Position numbers and translations under genes: made by a program
Source of the DNA: Hellea sp965224755
GTDB lineage: Bacteria > Pseudomonadota > Alphaproteobacteria > Caulobacterales > Maricaulaceae
DNA: 64,000 nt
Reading direction: 5' to 3'
Assembly (NCBI GenBank): GCA_965224755.1
Contig: OZ245061.1
Span: 1,240,001 to 1,304,000, forward strand
Shown here: piece after piece, positions 35,797-45,250 of the stretch
Position numbering within the stretch: the first letter of the stretch is position 1
Layout of the letters: the number at the start of each line of letters is the position of its first letter
Notes under the pieces: model-generated
What the model was told of the DNA's origin: nothing
Seen by the model: the letters and a program-made list of their open reading frames with translations, nothing else
Databases searched by the model: none

Positions 35797-35911
35797 GGGT
35801 TTAGCTATAGGGTAGGCTTTCACAAATTACGATAGAGAATATCACGATATGAAGATATGGTAAGATACGGATTGGAACATTAATAGGCGCGATTGGAAAA
35901 GGGCCATAAGC

Positions 35912-38731
35912 CTATTTTTTCTTACGTCCGAACCAGCCGCGTTTTTTTGGCTTTTCTGCTATGGAGTCAGTGACCGCTTCTACATCTGTACTGATGGATG
36001 CTTCTTCTACTGCCGCTGTTTTTCGTGCAGGGGCTTTGCGCCGCGCTGTTGAAGCTTTGGGTTTATCCTCAGTAGGGGCGGCAGGCGCAGCTTCCGCTTT
36101 GGCTTTAGCTGGCGCCTTTTTACGAGCGGCGGGTTTACGCTTTGGGGCGTTTTCCGCTTTTTTAGGGGCGGCCTTTGTCTTGGCGGGCGCTTTACGGCGG
36201 GCTGCAGGTTTTGGCTTAGCCTTTTCCTTGCCTGTATCTTCGCTCACCTTTGCTGTCTTGGCAGGCGCTTTGCGGCGAGCCTTGGGCTTGGCTTTAGGCG
36301 CGTCTGGTGCCTCTGCCGATTTCACGGGGGCTTTGCGGCGGGCCGTGGTGCTGCGGGCTTTAGGCTTTTCCTCTGTGTCTTTAGCGGTCGCCGGCGCGTC
36401 TTCGGTTTTGGTAGCTTTCGCTTTTTTCGCTGGCGCTTTGCGGCGGGGCTTTTTCGGAGCCGCCTTTTCGCTAACCTCTTCAGATTTTGGCTTGCGCGTT
36501 GGGGCTTTACGGGTCGCTCGTTTATATTTGGGGGTGTCGTCCTCTGCCTCCGTTTGGGCCGCAACAGCTTCAGTTCTTTCCTCGGCTTTAGCGTCTCTCG
36601 CAGGCGCTTTGCGGCGGCCACGTTGTGGCTTTTCGTCTTTGGTTTTTACGGCGTCCGCTTCGGGCTCAATCACCTCAAGGGCATCGGGCGAACCATCGGA
36701 GGGGGTTCCATCCTCGGATGTGGTCTCATCTCTGCGTTTCCCGCGTCCTCCGCGCCGGCCTCTGCGGCGGCGGCGTTTTTTGCGGTCTCCGCCATCGCCG
36801 TCATCATCCCGGTCACGAGGCCCGCGGGACTCGGTCTCGCCATCTTCTGACGTGTCCTCATCGTCGTCATCTTTTTTGGGGCGGCGCTGTTGTTTTGGCT
36901 TAGCATGACGCTGTTTCTTGAACTCTTTTTCGATTTCCTCCAACGGATCGGGGCCGCCATCTTTGGCTTTCTCGAGGACTTCGATGTCGTAAGCTGGGCG
37001 GATAAGCTCTTCATCGCCGACCAGTTCCGTGAACACACCCGACGTATCATCGACATGCTGGAGCAAATCGCGCTTTTCATTGAAGATATAAAGCGCAACA
37101 TCGGAGGAGACTTTCAGGCGAATGCGCTTGGCCCGCCGACGTGCGCCGATTTCTTCGACGGCGCGAATAGCGGCAAGGGCGCTGGATTCTATCGTGCGTT
37201 TACGGCCAATACCGTCGCAATGATCACAATGCGCGGTGGAGCCTTCGAGCAAGCTGCGGCGGCGGCGCTGGCGGGAGATTTCCATCAGGCCGAATTGCGA
37301 AATTTTGCTGGTTTGAACGCGGGCGCGATCTTGGGTCAGAGCGTCTTTCATTTTGCGCTCAACCGTGCGGTTGTTTTTATACTCGTCCATATCGATAAAG
37401 TCGATGACGATAAGCCCGGCGAGGTCGCGCAGGCGCATTTGCCTCGCGACTTCTTCGGCGGCTTCGCTATTGGTTTTAAGCGCTGTGCGTTCGATATTGC
37501 GTTCCTTGGTCGAACGGCCCGAATTGACGTCAATCGAGACCAAAGCTTCGGTCGGGTGGATGACTAAATAACCGCCTGATTTTAGCTGCACGACAGAATT
37601 TAGGCTGTCCTCAATCTGGCGCTCGACATTATAGCGCAAAAACATCGGAATATCGTCCTTATAGGCTTTGACGTTTTTGGCATGGCTCGGCATCAGCATC
37701 TTGATAAACGCCTTGGCATTTTTATAAGCCTCGTCTCCTTGGACGAGTATCTCGCTGATATCTTTATTATAAAGGTCGCGTATCGAGCGTTTGACCAAAT
37801 TGCCTTCCTCATGGATGAGGGCCGGGGCGATGGAGTTCATTGTCGTATCGCGGATGGTGTCCCAGAGGCGGGAGAGATATTCATAATCGCGCTTAATCTC
37901 GGCCTTGGTGCGTTTTGCGCCCGCTGTGCGGACAATTACGCCCATGCCTTGTGGCACTTCGAGTTCGGACATGACGGATTTTAGGCGCTTACGGTCGGAG
38001 CTATTGGCGATTTTACGCGAAATTCCGCCGCCGCGCGCTGTATTTGGCATCAAGACGCAATACCGGCCTGCCAGCGAGAGATAGCTTGTCATCGCTGCGC
38101 CCTTATTGCCGCGCTCTTCTTTGACGGCTTGGATCAGCAGGATTTGGCCGCGCTTGATGACTTCTTGTATCTTATAGCGTCGGCGCGACATGCGTTTGCG
38201 GCGTTTTGAGGCGACTTTGGCTTGTTCATCTGCAACTTCTGCATCGGCTTCGTCGGCGGCATCATCTGCGTCAGGATCGACATTTTCGTCGCGGTCATCA
38301 TCGTCGGACTCGTCATCCGCTTCGCCGGTATCTTCATCTTCACCCGGCTCATCATCCAAGATTTCGGCTGCTTTTTTCTGCGCAGACTTTCTGCGTGATG
38401 ATTTTTTTGCCTTATCCTCTTCTTCGGCTTCAGCTTCCTTATGCTCGGCTTCTTCAGCTTTAAGCAAGGCAAGCTTATCTTCATGCGGGATTTGATAATA
38501 ATCGGGATGGATTTCGCTAAAAGCGAGAAACCCATGGCGATTGCCGCCATATTCTACGAAAGCCGCTTGCAGTGAGGGTTCAACCCGCGTCACGCGGGCC
38601 AGGTAGACGTTACCTCTGATTTGCCGCTTGTGGCGGCTTTCAAAATCTAGTTCTTCAACTCGGTTGCCGTCTACGATTACGACGCGTGTTTCTTCCGGGT
38701 GGGAGGCGTCGATAAGCATTTTCTTTGTCAT
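35912..38731 (-). CDS. rne: Ribonuclease E with Lys/Ala/Pro-rich tail
   Basis: RNase E is the main endoribonuclease of mRNA decay and rRNA/tRNA maturation. The 939-residue protein has an N-terminal S1 domain interrupted by a long acidic insertion (roughly 90-180, runs of Asp/Glu), then the RNase H-like/5' sensor and DNase I-like catalytic region with DVNSGRSTKERNIERTALKTN and the zinc-link C-D-H-C-D-G-I-G. The last 300 residues are disordered: an RRRRGRRGGRG block, then about ten repeats of an R-R/K-K-A-P-A-K type motif resembling histone H1. GGAG lies 6 bases before the ATG at 38731. It ends with a basic K-K-R-G-W-F-G-R-K-K-K. Confidence 0.95.
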   Translation of the reverse strand: MTKKMLIDASHPEETRVVIVDGNRVEELDFESRHKRQIRGNVYLARVTRVEPSLQAAFVEYGGNRHGFLAFSEIHPDYYQIPHEDKLALLKAEEAEHKEAEAEEEDKAKKSSRRKSAQKKAAEILDDEPGEDEDTGEADDESDDDDRDENVDPDADDAADEADAEVADEQAKVASKRRKRMSRRRYKIQEVIKRGQILLIQAVKEERGNKGAAMTSYLSLAGRYCVLMPNTARGGGISRKIANSSDRKRLKSVMSELEVPQGMGVIVRTAGAKRTKAEIKRDYEYLSRLWDTIRDTTMNSIAPALIHEEGNLVKRSIRDLYNKDISEILVQGDEAYKNAKAFIKMLMPSHAKNVKAYKDDIPMFLRYNVERQIEDSLNSVVQLKSGGYLVIHPTEALVSIDVNSGRSTKERNIERTALKTNSEAAEEVARQMRLRDLAGLIVIDFIDMDEYKNNRTVERKMKDALTQDRARVQTSKISQFGLMEISRQRRRRSLLEGSTAHCDHCDGIGRKRTIESSALAAIRAVEEIGARRRAKRIRLKVSSDVALYIFNEKRDLLQHVDDTSGVFTELVGDEELIRPAYDIEVLEKAKDGGPDPLEEIEKEFKKQRHAKPKQQRRPKKDDDDEDTSEDGETESRGPRDRDDDGDGGDRKKRRRRRGRRGGRGKRRDETTSEDGTPSDGSPDALEVIEPEADAVKTKDEKPQRGRRKAPARDAKAEERTEAVAAQTEAEDDTPKYKRATRKAPTRKPKSEEVSEKAAPKKPRRKAPAKKAKATKTEDAPATAKDTEEKPKARSTTARRKAPVKSAEAPDAPKAKPKARRKAPAKTAKVSEDTGKEKAKPKPAARRKAPAKTKAAPKKAENAPKRKPAARKKAPAKAKAEAAPAAPTEDKPKASTARRKAPARKTAAVEEASISTDVEAVTDSIAEKPKKRGWFGRKKK

Positions 38732-39103
38732 GTGTATCTCCAAAGAGCCGCGCTCGGTCGTCCCTGCTGCGCAAATGGCGCAAGGCGGTGAGGGGCTCAG
38801 ATATATGTGTTGTAATAATGTTTACGGCACGCGCATCGGTCCCGGCCTTGGCCGTGAGGGACTTAAAATTTGCGATAGCAGCGTGCATAGTAACTTTTCT
38901 TTTCGCCGGTATTGGCGTGGGTGAGGGGAAATATATCCGCTTTTCTTTGATGCGGGCGCAATTCTGCGCGTAGATTCCCTTCGATATTTGCGTTCTGCCC
39001 TATTTTTAGCGACTGCGCAAAGCATTTGTGTCGTTAATTCACGGGGCGTAAAAGTAACGCTCTATCAACCATAGGAAGCCATAACTGGCAAAAAGGCTGT
39101 AAA
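38732..39103. promoter_or_regulatory. Divergent region between rne and the amidase gene
   Basis: There are 372 bases with no convincing gene. It contains the rne leader, which in E. coli is the target of autoregulation, and the promoters of both genes. I see several short inverted repeats, for example around CGGTCCCGGCCTTGGCCG at about 38838-38857, but no motif I can name. AAAGG precedes the amidase TTG start. Confidence 0.45.
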
Positions 39104-40261
39104 TTGCTGCGTTTCTTTCTAACACTGCTGATTTGGGGAGGCTTTGCGCTGAGCGCAAGGGCGCAGACCCTTACAGGCATTTCTTTTGATGGGCCGAATG
39201 TGGTGCTGACCCTGTCACCTGCGGCTGTAAAGGCCCCGCATATCTTTCCCGTCGGGGAGGGCGACCCGCGTATTGTTATTGATTTCGCCAAGGCGGATTT
39301 GAATCTGGGCGGCAAGACATTGACGGACGGGCCGCAGACAGCCTTAGGCCAAGGCCATGTAAAGCAAATCCGTTTCGCGGCGCGCGGCGAGGCAGGAATG
39401 CGGGCCGTGTTGGATTTAAAAGTGGGCGCATCTTTGAAAAACCATAAGGTCGTTGGCGAGACGGTCATTATCGCCCTGAACGGTCAATCAGCGATGCCTG
39501 CCGTTAAACCCGTACAGATAGGGCCGCGTTACTTTGAAGACTCGATCCCTTATCCGCGCCTGCAGCCGCTTTTGGGCCGTATTCCGCCGCGCAAGCCTGT
39601 CATCGTTATCGACCCCGGCCATGGCGGCTATGATCCCGGCGCGATTGGCGTTAAAGGGACAAAGGAAAAATCTGTTACGTCTAAAGCCGCTAAAGAGCTT
39701 CAAAGACAGCTCATTGCGACAGGACGTTATAAAGTTATCGTCACGCGCTCGCGCGATGTCTATATCGCCCATGAAGAACGTCTGCGCATTGCTAGGGCAG
39801 GCGGGGCTGATCTGTTCATCTCCATTCATGCCGATTCGACGGGTAGCAAGCGCGCGCGCGGCGCTTCGGTTTATACGCTCGCCGACCGCGCTAAGAACCG
39901 TTCCAAGAAAATCGTTAATACCCAAAACTGGATTATGGATGTTGACCTGACCACGCAAAGCGATTCAGTCGGCGATATCCTCGTCGATCTGGCGCAGCGC
40001 AAAACCGCTTCGCAATCCGAGCAATTCGCCGATGTATTGCTCTCCAGCCTGGCGCACTCGACGGCTTTGATAGGCAATTCCCATCGCCGCGCGGGGTATT
40101 TTGTCCTGCTTGCGCCTGATGTGCCGGCTGTTTTGCTCGAAATGGGTTTTTTATCCAATCCGCAAGACGAAAAACTGCTAAATTCTGCCGCACACCGCAA
40201 GAAAGTCTTGCGCTCTGTCACCCGCGCCATAAATATATATTTCGACAACCAAAATAAGTAG
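39104..40261 (+). CDS. N-acetylmuramoyl-L-alanine amidase with AMIN domain (AmiC-like)
   Basis: This 385-residue secreted zinc amidase cleaves the peptide from muramic acid during cell separation. It has a signal peptide (about 1-20, SARAQ), an AMIN domain (about 25-135) that targets septal peptidoglycan, and an Amidase_3 catalytic domain with VIDPGHGGYDPGA, SIHADS and LLEMGFLSN, which hold the zinc ligands and catalytic glutamate. The start is a TTG with AAAGG upstream. It is followed by mrcA (PBP1A), a pairing often seen in Proteobacteria. Two short hairpins lie between them. Confidence 0.93.
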   Translation: MLRFFLTLLIWGGFALSARAQTLTGISFDGPNVVLTLSPAAVKAPHIFPVGEGDPRIVIDFAKADLNLGGKTLTDGPQTALGQGHVKQIRFAARGEAGMRAVLDLKVGASLKNHKVVGETVIIALNGQSAMPAVKPVQIGPRYFEDSIPYPRLQPLLGRIPPRKPVIVIDPGHGGYDPGAIGVKGTKEKSVTSKAAKELQRQLIATGRYKVIVTRSRDVYIAHEERLRIARAGGADLFISIHADSTGSKRARGASVYTLADRAKNRSKKIVNTQNWIMDVDLTTQSDSVGDILVDLAQRKTASQSEQFADVLLSSLAHSTALIGNSHRRAGYFVLLAPDVPAVLLEMGFLSNPQDEKLLNSAAHRKKVLRSVTRAINIYFDNQNK

Positions 40262-40270
40262 CGGCCACCT

Positions 40271-40306
40271 CTGTCATTTGATGACAGAATCATGGCAGTC
40301 ACTGCC
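40271..40306 (+). other. Two short hairpins between the amidase gene and mrcA
   Basis: CTGTCAT-TTG-ATGACAG (40271-40287) and GGCAG-TCA-CTGCC (40294-40306) are both perfect stems. No T-run follows, so they are not classical terminators. They may affect processing or translation of mrcA, which lacks a clear ribosome site. Confidence 0.5.
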
Positions 40307-40341
40307 GCAGTTGCGCCGCATTTTCCTTGCACAGCGCGGTT

Positions 40342-43284
40342 ATGAAAAAGCAGGACAGTAAAAGCACCGGAATGAAGAAGTTTCTGAAGATCATGAAATG
40401 GCTTTTTGCCATTGGCGCCGCTGGCGGCCTGATTATGGCTGTTGCGCTATTCGTGTTTGTTGTGCGGGCGACCAAAGACCTGCCCAGTATTGAGGCTTTG
40501 GCCGAATATAAGCCGCCGGTCATGTCCCGTGTCCATGCCGGGGACGGTAAGTTGATTTCTGAATTTCGTACCGAAGCCCGCGTTTTTGTGCCGATTGAAT
40601 CTGTTCCCAAACAGCTTCAACACGCGTTTGTCGCCGCCGAAGATCAGCGGTTTTATAGCCATGACGGTTTTGACGAGAGAGGCTTTGCCCGTGCCATGGT
40701 TGCCAATATCAGCCATGTCCTTAAAAAGGAACGCCTTGAAGGCGGCTCAACCCTGACGCAGCAAGTGGCCAAGAACTTCCTCGTTGGTAATGAGCGTAAT
40801 ATTGATCGTAAAATCCGCGAAGTCTTTATCGCGCGGCGTATCGAAAAGGCGATGGATAAAGACCATATTCTTGAGCTTTACCTCAACGATATCTATTTCG
40901 GGCGCGGCGCTTACGGCGTTGCGGCGGCTTCGCTCAATTATTTCAACAAGCCGATGAAGGATTTAACATTGGCCGAGATTGCTTATCTCGCCGTCCTGCC
41001 CAAAGCGCCAAGCAATTACCAGATCGGCGACCCGTCCAAGAAGGTTCGCGCGCTTAACCGCCGCAACTATGTGTTGGGCCGTATGGTCGAGGATGGTTAT
41101 GCCGCTGAGGCGGCTGCAGAGGTGGCCCGGCAATCCGATATTGTCGTCTCCGAGCGGTTTGAAGGTGATGAATATCTCGCGGCGGAATATTTCGTCGAGG
41201 AAGCCCGTAAACAGATTTACAAGCTCTACGGCCAAGAAGAGCTTTATTCCGGCGGCCTCTCCATTCGTACGACTTTGGATACACGTCTGCAGCTTGCAGG
41301 GCGGAAGGCTTTGCGCCGCGGTCTTGAGCAATATGACCGCCGCCACGGCTATCGCGGGCCTTTGGCGACATGGGATAATTTCGACGATTGGAAAAAACGC
41401 CTCGCGGAATTTGAAGGGCCAAAGGATGCCGGCGACTGGCGCGTGGCGCTGGTTTTGGAGGCTAAGGGCGAAGAGGCTAGATTAGCCTTTGCCGATGAAC
41501 TTGCCATTCCGCCTGATGAAGAGCTAGCCGAAGGCGAGAAAAAACCGGAACCCGACGCTAAAGGCACGTTAAATGTTGCCGATATTCAATGGGCAGCGAA
41601 AGCTCTCGCCAAAGGCGCGGTCGGTAAAAAGCCCAAAGATATCACGGACGCCGTCAATAAAGGCGATATCATTTTAGTGCAGCGTAAGCTGCGCCCGAAA
41701 AAATCAAAAAGTGAGGCGCGTATCACCGCCTATAATTTGCGCCAAGTGCCTGAAGTCAATGGCGGGCTTATTGCTATGGATCCGCATACGGGCCGCGTTT
41801 TGGCGCTGGTCGGCGGCTATAGTTTCGAGCAAAGCCAATTTAACCGCGCCACCCAAGCCAAGCGCCAACCCGGCTCGGCTTTCAAGCCTTTCGTCTACGC
41901 TGCCGCTCTGGATAACGGCTTTACCCCTGCCAGTCAGGTGCTCGACGCGCCTTTCGTGATTGAGCGTCAGGATATTGAATGCGAGAAAAACGAAGAGGGC
42001 ACGCTGGAGCTTCGCGGTGTTGATGAGGATGGGCAGACGCTTGAGCGCGAAGGCGGCGAGCCCTTTGCCGAAGAAGATGAATGCGAGCGTTTCTATAAGC
42101 CGTCAAATTACAATACCGGTAAATTTTATGGCCTTAGCACATTGCGCCTTGGGCTGGAGAAATCCCGTAACGCTATGACCGTGCGCCTCGCCAATGATAT
42201 CGGCATGACGCCGGTCAATGACTATGCGCGCGCCTTTGGCATTTATGATGAAACAAAGCCGGAATTGGCGTGGGCTTTGGGCGCCGGCGAGACGACCTTG
42301 ATACGGCTGGCGAGCGCCTATTCGGCTTTGGTCAATGGCGGCAAAGCGGTGACGCCGAGCATTCTTGACCGCGTGCAGGACGGGCAGGGCAAAACTATTT
42401 TTGTCAATGGCGACAAGACTTGCGAGACCTGCCAGCAGGACGACTATTACGGCGACCCGCCGCCTGAAATGCCTGATGACCGCCTCGCCGTGATTGACCC
42501 GGTGACAGCTTACCAAGTCACTTTTATGCTCAAAGGCGTGGTCGATAATGGCACGGGCTGGAGAGTGCGCGCCTTGGGTCGGCCTATGGCGGGCAAGACC
42601 GGCACGACCAACGATTCAATAGACACATGGTTTATGGGCTTCTCGCCGGATTTGGTCGCTGGCGTCTATGTCGGCATGGATAACCCCGCGCAAATGGGCG
42701 GGGAAACAGGTAGCTCGGCCTCTGCGCCTATCTTCGTTGATTTCATGGCTGAGGCCTTGAAAGACCAGCCCAAGCTTCCGTTTCGTATCCCCGAAGGCGT
42801 GACCTTGGCTCCGGTGAACCGCAATACGGGCGAGCCGTCTTATATCGGCGCGCCGGACTTTATTCTCGAAGCCTTCCGCCCCGGCACAGAGCCGCGCATC
42901 GGCGGACTGGCCTCTACCATTCGCGTCGGTAGCGGTACGGATAGTTTCGGCTCTTACGGCTATGATTTTGGCGAAGAGGAAGATACTGCCAATGAAGGTA
43001 AGAAAGAGCCTTCCGACAAGAATGAAAAGCTCAAATCCCGCGTCAAAGAGATATTGCGCGAGATAGCGCCGGGGGGTGATGATAGTAAGCCCGAAGCTCC
43101 TACCGAAGAAGCCTCTACAGAAATAGCGGATGGAACCGAGCTGCCAGAAAATGTCGAGGGTGTCAGTGTTGACCCTGTGAGCGAAAAACCTGTGGCGGTG
43201 GCCGTGAAAATACCGCCTGCGCCCCCTAAAGAGCCCGAGAAAAAAGAACCGGTTGAGGATGACCTCGACGATGGGCTTTACTAA
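40342..43284 (+). CDS. mrcA: Penicillin-binding protein 1A
   Basis: This bifunctional peptidoglycan synthase (980 residues) has a cytoplasmic N-terminus, one membrane helix (about 17-40), a GT51 glycosyltransferase domain with EDQRFYSHDGFD and GGSTLTQQVAKN, an OB-like insertion and a transpeptidase domain with the S-x-x-K motif in GSAFKPF, SRNAMT and KTGTT. The tail is a disordered Pro/Glu/Lys-rich stretch of about 110 residues. The ATG at 40342 is used; a TTG five codons upstream and an ATG ten codons downstream are possible. No strong ribosome site is visible, so translation may depend on the hairpins just upstream. Confidence 0.95.
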   Translation: MKKQDSKSTGMKKFLKIMKWLFAIGAAGGLIMAVALFVFVVRATKDLPSIEALAEYKPPVMSRVHAGDGKLISEFRTEARVFVPIESVPKQLQHAFVAAEDQRFYSHDGFDERGFARAMVANISHVLKKERLEGGSTLTQQVAKNFLVGNERNIDRKIREVFIARRIEKAMDKDHILELYLNDIYFGRGAYGVAAASLNYFNKPMKDLTLAEIAYLAVLPKAPSNYQIGDPSKKVRALNRRNYVLGRMVEDGYAAEAAAEVARQSDIVVSERFEGDEYLAAEYFVEEARKQIYKLYGQEELYSGGLSIRTTLDTRLQLAGRKALRRGLEQYDRRHGYRGPLATWDNFDDWKKRLAEFEGPKDAGDWRVALVLEAKGEEARLAFADELAIPPDEELAEGEKKPEPDAKGTLNVADIQWAAKALAKGAVGKKPKDITDAVNKGDIILVQRKLRPKKSKSEARITAYNLRQVPEVNGGLIAMDPHTGRVLALVGGYSFEQSQFNRATQAKRQPGSAFKPFVYAAALDNGFTPASQVLDAPFVIERQDIECEKNEEGTLELRGVDEDGQTLEREGGEPFAEEDECERFYKPSNYNTGKFYGLSTLRLGLEKSRNAMTVRLANDIGMTPVNDYARAFGIYDETKPELAWALGAGETTLIRLASAYSALVNGGKAVTPSILDRVQDGQGKTIFVNGDKTCETCQQDDYYGDPPPEMPDDRLAVIDPVTAYQVTFMLKGVVDNGTGWRVRALGRPMAGKTGTTNDSIDTWFMGFSPDLVAGVYVGMDNPAQMGGETGSSASAPIFVDFMAEALKDQPKLPFRIPEGVTLAPVNRNTGEPSYIGAPDFILEAFRPGTEPRIGGLASTIRVGSGTDSFGSYGYDFGEEEDTANEGKKEPSDKNEKLKSRVKEILREIAPGGDDSKPEAPTEEASTEIADGTELPENVEGVSVDPVSEKPVAVAVKIPPAPPKEPEKKEPVEDDLDDGLY

Positions 43285-43289
43285 CCACC

Positions 43290-44397
43290 ATGCGGGCTGA
43301 TATTTTACAAATGAAAGACGAGATCGAGCAGTCTATTGCGCTGCTAAGGAGGCGTCTTTGACTGGGAACCTTCCGAACACCGCCTCGCCGAGCTTAACGC
43401 GCTGAGCGAAAGTCCGACTTTCTGGGACAATCCGCAAAAAGCGCAAAAATTAATGCAGGAGCGTGCGCGGCTTGAAAATGCCTTTGAGAATATCGCCACC
43501 CTAACATCTGACCTCACTGACAATTTGGAACTCGCAGAGCTCGCCGAGATGGACGAGGATAGCGAGTTGTTGGAGGCCGCTGCCGAAGCCTTGACCAAAG
43601 TTAAAAACAAAGCGGGGCAAGCCGAACTTGAGGCGCTGCTTTCAGGCGAGGCGGATTCTAACGACTGTTATGTCGAAATCCATCCCGGCGCAGGCGGCAC
43701 AGAGGCGCAGGATTGGGCTGCGATGTTGCTGCGCATGTATATGCGCTGGGCGCAGGCACACGGCAAAAAAGTCGATGTGCTGGAAGAACAATCGGGCGAC
43801 GAGGCGGGGATTAAATCCGCCACCATCCGGGTCAAAGGCGAGAATAGTTTTGGCTGGCTGAAAACCGAATCCGGTGTGCACCGCCTTGTGCGCATCTCGC
43901 CCTATGATTCCAGCGCCCGCCGACACACCAGCTTCGCCTCGGTCTGGGTCTATCCCGAAATTGACGATACGATCGAAATTGACATCAACGAGTCCGATTG
44001 CCGCGTCGATACTTACCGGGCTTCAGGCGCGGGTGGGCAGCATATCAACAAAACCGACAGCGCCGTGCGCATCACCCATGAGCCGACAGGCATTGTCGTG
44101 CAGTGCCAAGCTGACCGCTCACAACATAAGAACCGCTCTATGGCGTGGGATATGCTGCGCGCGCGCCTTTACGAAGCCGAGATGCAAAAGCGCGAGGCCG
44201 AGGCACAGGAACAGGCCGATAACCGTTCAGAGATCGGCTGGGGCCACCAAATCCGATCTTACGTCTTGCAGCCCTACCAACTCGTCAAAGACCTACGCAC
44301 CGGCGTAGAAACCTCGGATACATCAGGCGTACTGGACGGGGATCTGGATCAATTCATGGCAGCGGCGTTGTCTGCAAAGTTGGAGGTTGCGGGGTAG
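43290..44397 (+). CDS. prfB: Peptide chain release factor 2, programmed +1 frameshift
   Basis: RF2 ends translation at UGA and UAA. The gene is split: codons from the ATG at 43290 run to CTT at 43356-43358 and meet TGA at 43359-43361; reading resumes one base on at GAC (43360). The result is a 368-residue protein, the normal RF2 length. An AGGAGG (43347-43352) sits just upstream of CTT-TGA-C, as in the E. coli recoding site, where a Shine-Dalgarno interaction and slow UGA decoding promote the shift. The GGQ motif (GAGGQHINKTDSAVR) for peptide release and the RF2 SP-x codon-recognition region are visible. It starts 5 bases after mrcA. Confidence 0.96.
43347..43362 (+). promoter_or_regulatory. 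prfB autoregulatory frameshift site
   Basis: AGGAGG, three bases, then CTT TGA C: the internal Shine-Dalgarno sequence, slippery Leu codon and in-frame UGA of the classical RF2 recoding element. Low RF2 lengthens the pause at UGA and raises frameshifting, giving feedback control. Confidence 0.95.
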
Positions 44398-44426
44398 TGC
44401 AAAATAAGGTTGGAATAATCCAAATC

Positions 44427-44507
44427 GTAGGTCGGTAGAGCGAAGTGAAATCCGACATTATCGGAAATGCTAAAACGTCGGCTATCGCTTCGCTTCAGCC
44501 GGCCTAC
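44427..44507. repeat. Intergenic palindromic repeat (GTAGGTCGG type)
   Basis: The left arm GTAGGTCGGTAGAGCGAAGTG and right arm TCGCTTCGCTTCAGCCGGCCTAC are imperfect inverted copies flanking a TCCGACATTATCGGA core. It lies between the convergent prfB and CDGSH genes. Elements of this form are common in proteobacterial intergenic regions; I see one copy in this window. Confidence 0.75.
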
Positions 44508-44535
44508 AGGTTTCTCTGGAGCCTATAGGGAACAT

Positions 44536-44560
44536 AAAAAAAGCGCCCTCAACAGACGCT
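44536..44560 (-). terminator. Intrinsic terminator of the CDGSH gene
   Basis: Read on the minus strand, AGCGTCT pairs with GGGCGCT (two G-T pairs) around GTTGA and is followed by seven T. Confidence 0.78.
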
Positions 44561-44593
44561 CTTTTCGATATCCAGCATAATGTCTTCATTGCC

Positions 44594-45250
44594 TCATGTG
44601 GTCTTAAAGCCAATATCTTTATGAGACCCATCGCAGAAAGGCTTATTTTTAGACGCGCCACACCGGCAAAGATAGACTTTACGGCCACTCCAAGCTTTAC
44701 GCCCTGACCCAGCGTGAATGGTCAAATTGCCTTTAACCTCTAATGGGCCATCATCAAAAGATGTGACCTCTAATGGGCCGCCTTTATCTTCAAGCGCCAT
44801 ACCTGTCTCGCCAACGGCTCCCGTATCTTTGAATCCGGCGCCCTCATGGGCTCCGTCGCAAAATGGTTTATTGCTGGAGGCGCCGCATCGGCAGAGGGCT
44901 ACACGCCGCTGAATAGCCGTCATGTCTTCTGGCGCCCCAGAGATTTTCAAGTCCCCTGATAGGTATAAAGGGCCATTATTTGTAATATGTAAGGTGTTTT
45001 CAGATGGCGGAGTTTCAATAATGGGAGAGCCATCTTTGCCGTGGAGAGTCAATGCGCCCGTTGGGCAGGCCTGAACCACATGCCCGGCTTCAGCATTATT
45101 TGCGAGATTTGGATCGCACCAAGGATCGCGGCCGCCGACAAACAAATCACCTTTGGCCCGTCCGCACTCTCCCATATGAATACATAAACGTCCATCCCAG
45201 CTGACACCTTGTTCTTCCCCTGAATATTTGATTTTCCGTTTCTTTGCCAT
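44594..45250 (-). CDS. Fer4_19 plus double CDGSH iron-sulphur protein
   Basis: This 218-residue protein has three Fe-S modules. The N-terminal part has Cys23, Cys29, Cys45 and Cys62 in the divergent ferredoxin-like Fer4_19 arrangement ending VVQACPTGAL. Two CDGSH motifs follow at 120-135 and 195-210, each of the form C-R-C-G-A-S-x-N-K-P-F-C-D-G-x-H, which binds a 2Fe-2S cluster with three Cys and one His. Each CDGSH unit is preceded by a similar short segment (N/D-G-P-L-x-x-G-x-L-x-I), so this half arose by duplication. It is likely a cytoplasmic redox or cluster-transfer protein; no partner gene is adjacent. Confidence 0.88.
   Translation of the reverse strand: MAKKRKIKYSGEEQGVSWDGRLCIHMGECGRAKGDLFVGGRDPWCDPNLANNAEAGHVVQACPTGALTLHGKDGSPIIETPPSENTLHITNNGPLYLSGDLKISGAPEDMTAIQRRVALCRCGASSNKPFCDGAHEGAGFKDTGAVGETGMALEDKGGPLEVTSFDDGPLEVKGNLTIHAGSGRKAWSGRKVYLCRCGASKNKPFCDGSHKDIGFKTT

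Noticed and set aside
35961..36908. Long + strand reading frame (about 315 codons) opposite the RNase E tail
   Set aside because: It is the complement of the Lys/Ala/Pro repeats; low complexity, no ribosome site, no domain.
43453..44397. Separate shorter RF2 gene starting at 43453
   Set aside because: The upstream ATG at 43290 plus the classical frameshift site gives a full-length RF2, so this is not an independent start.
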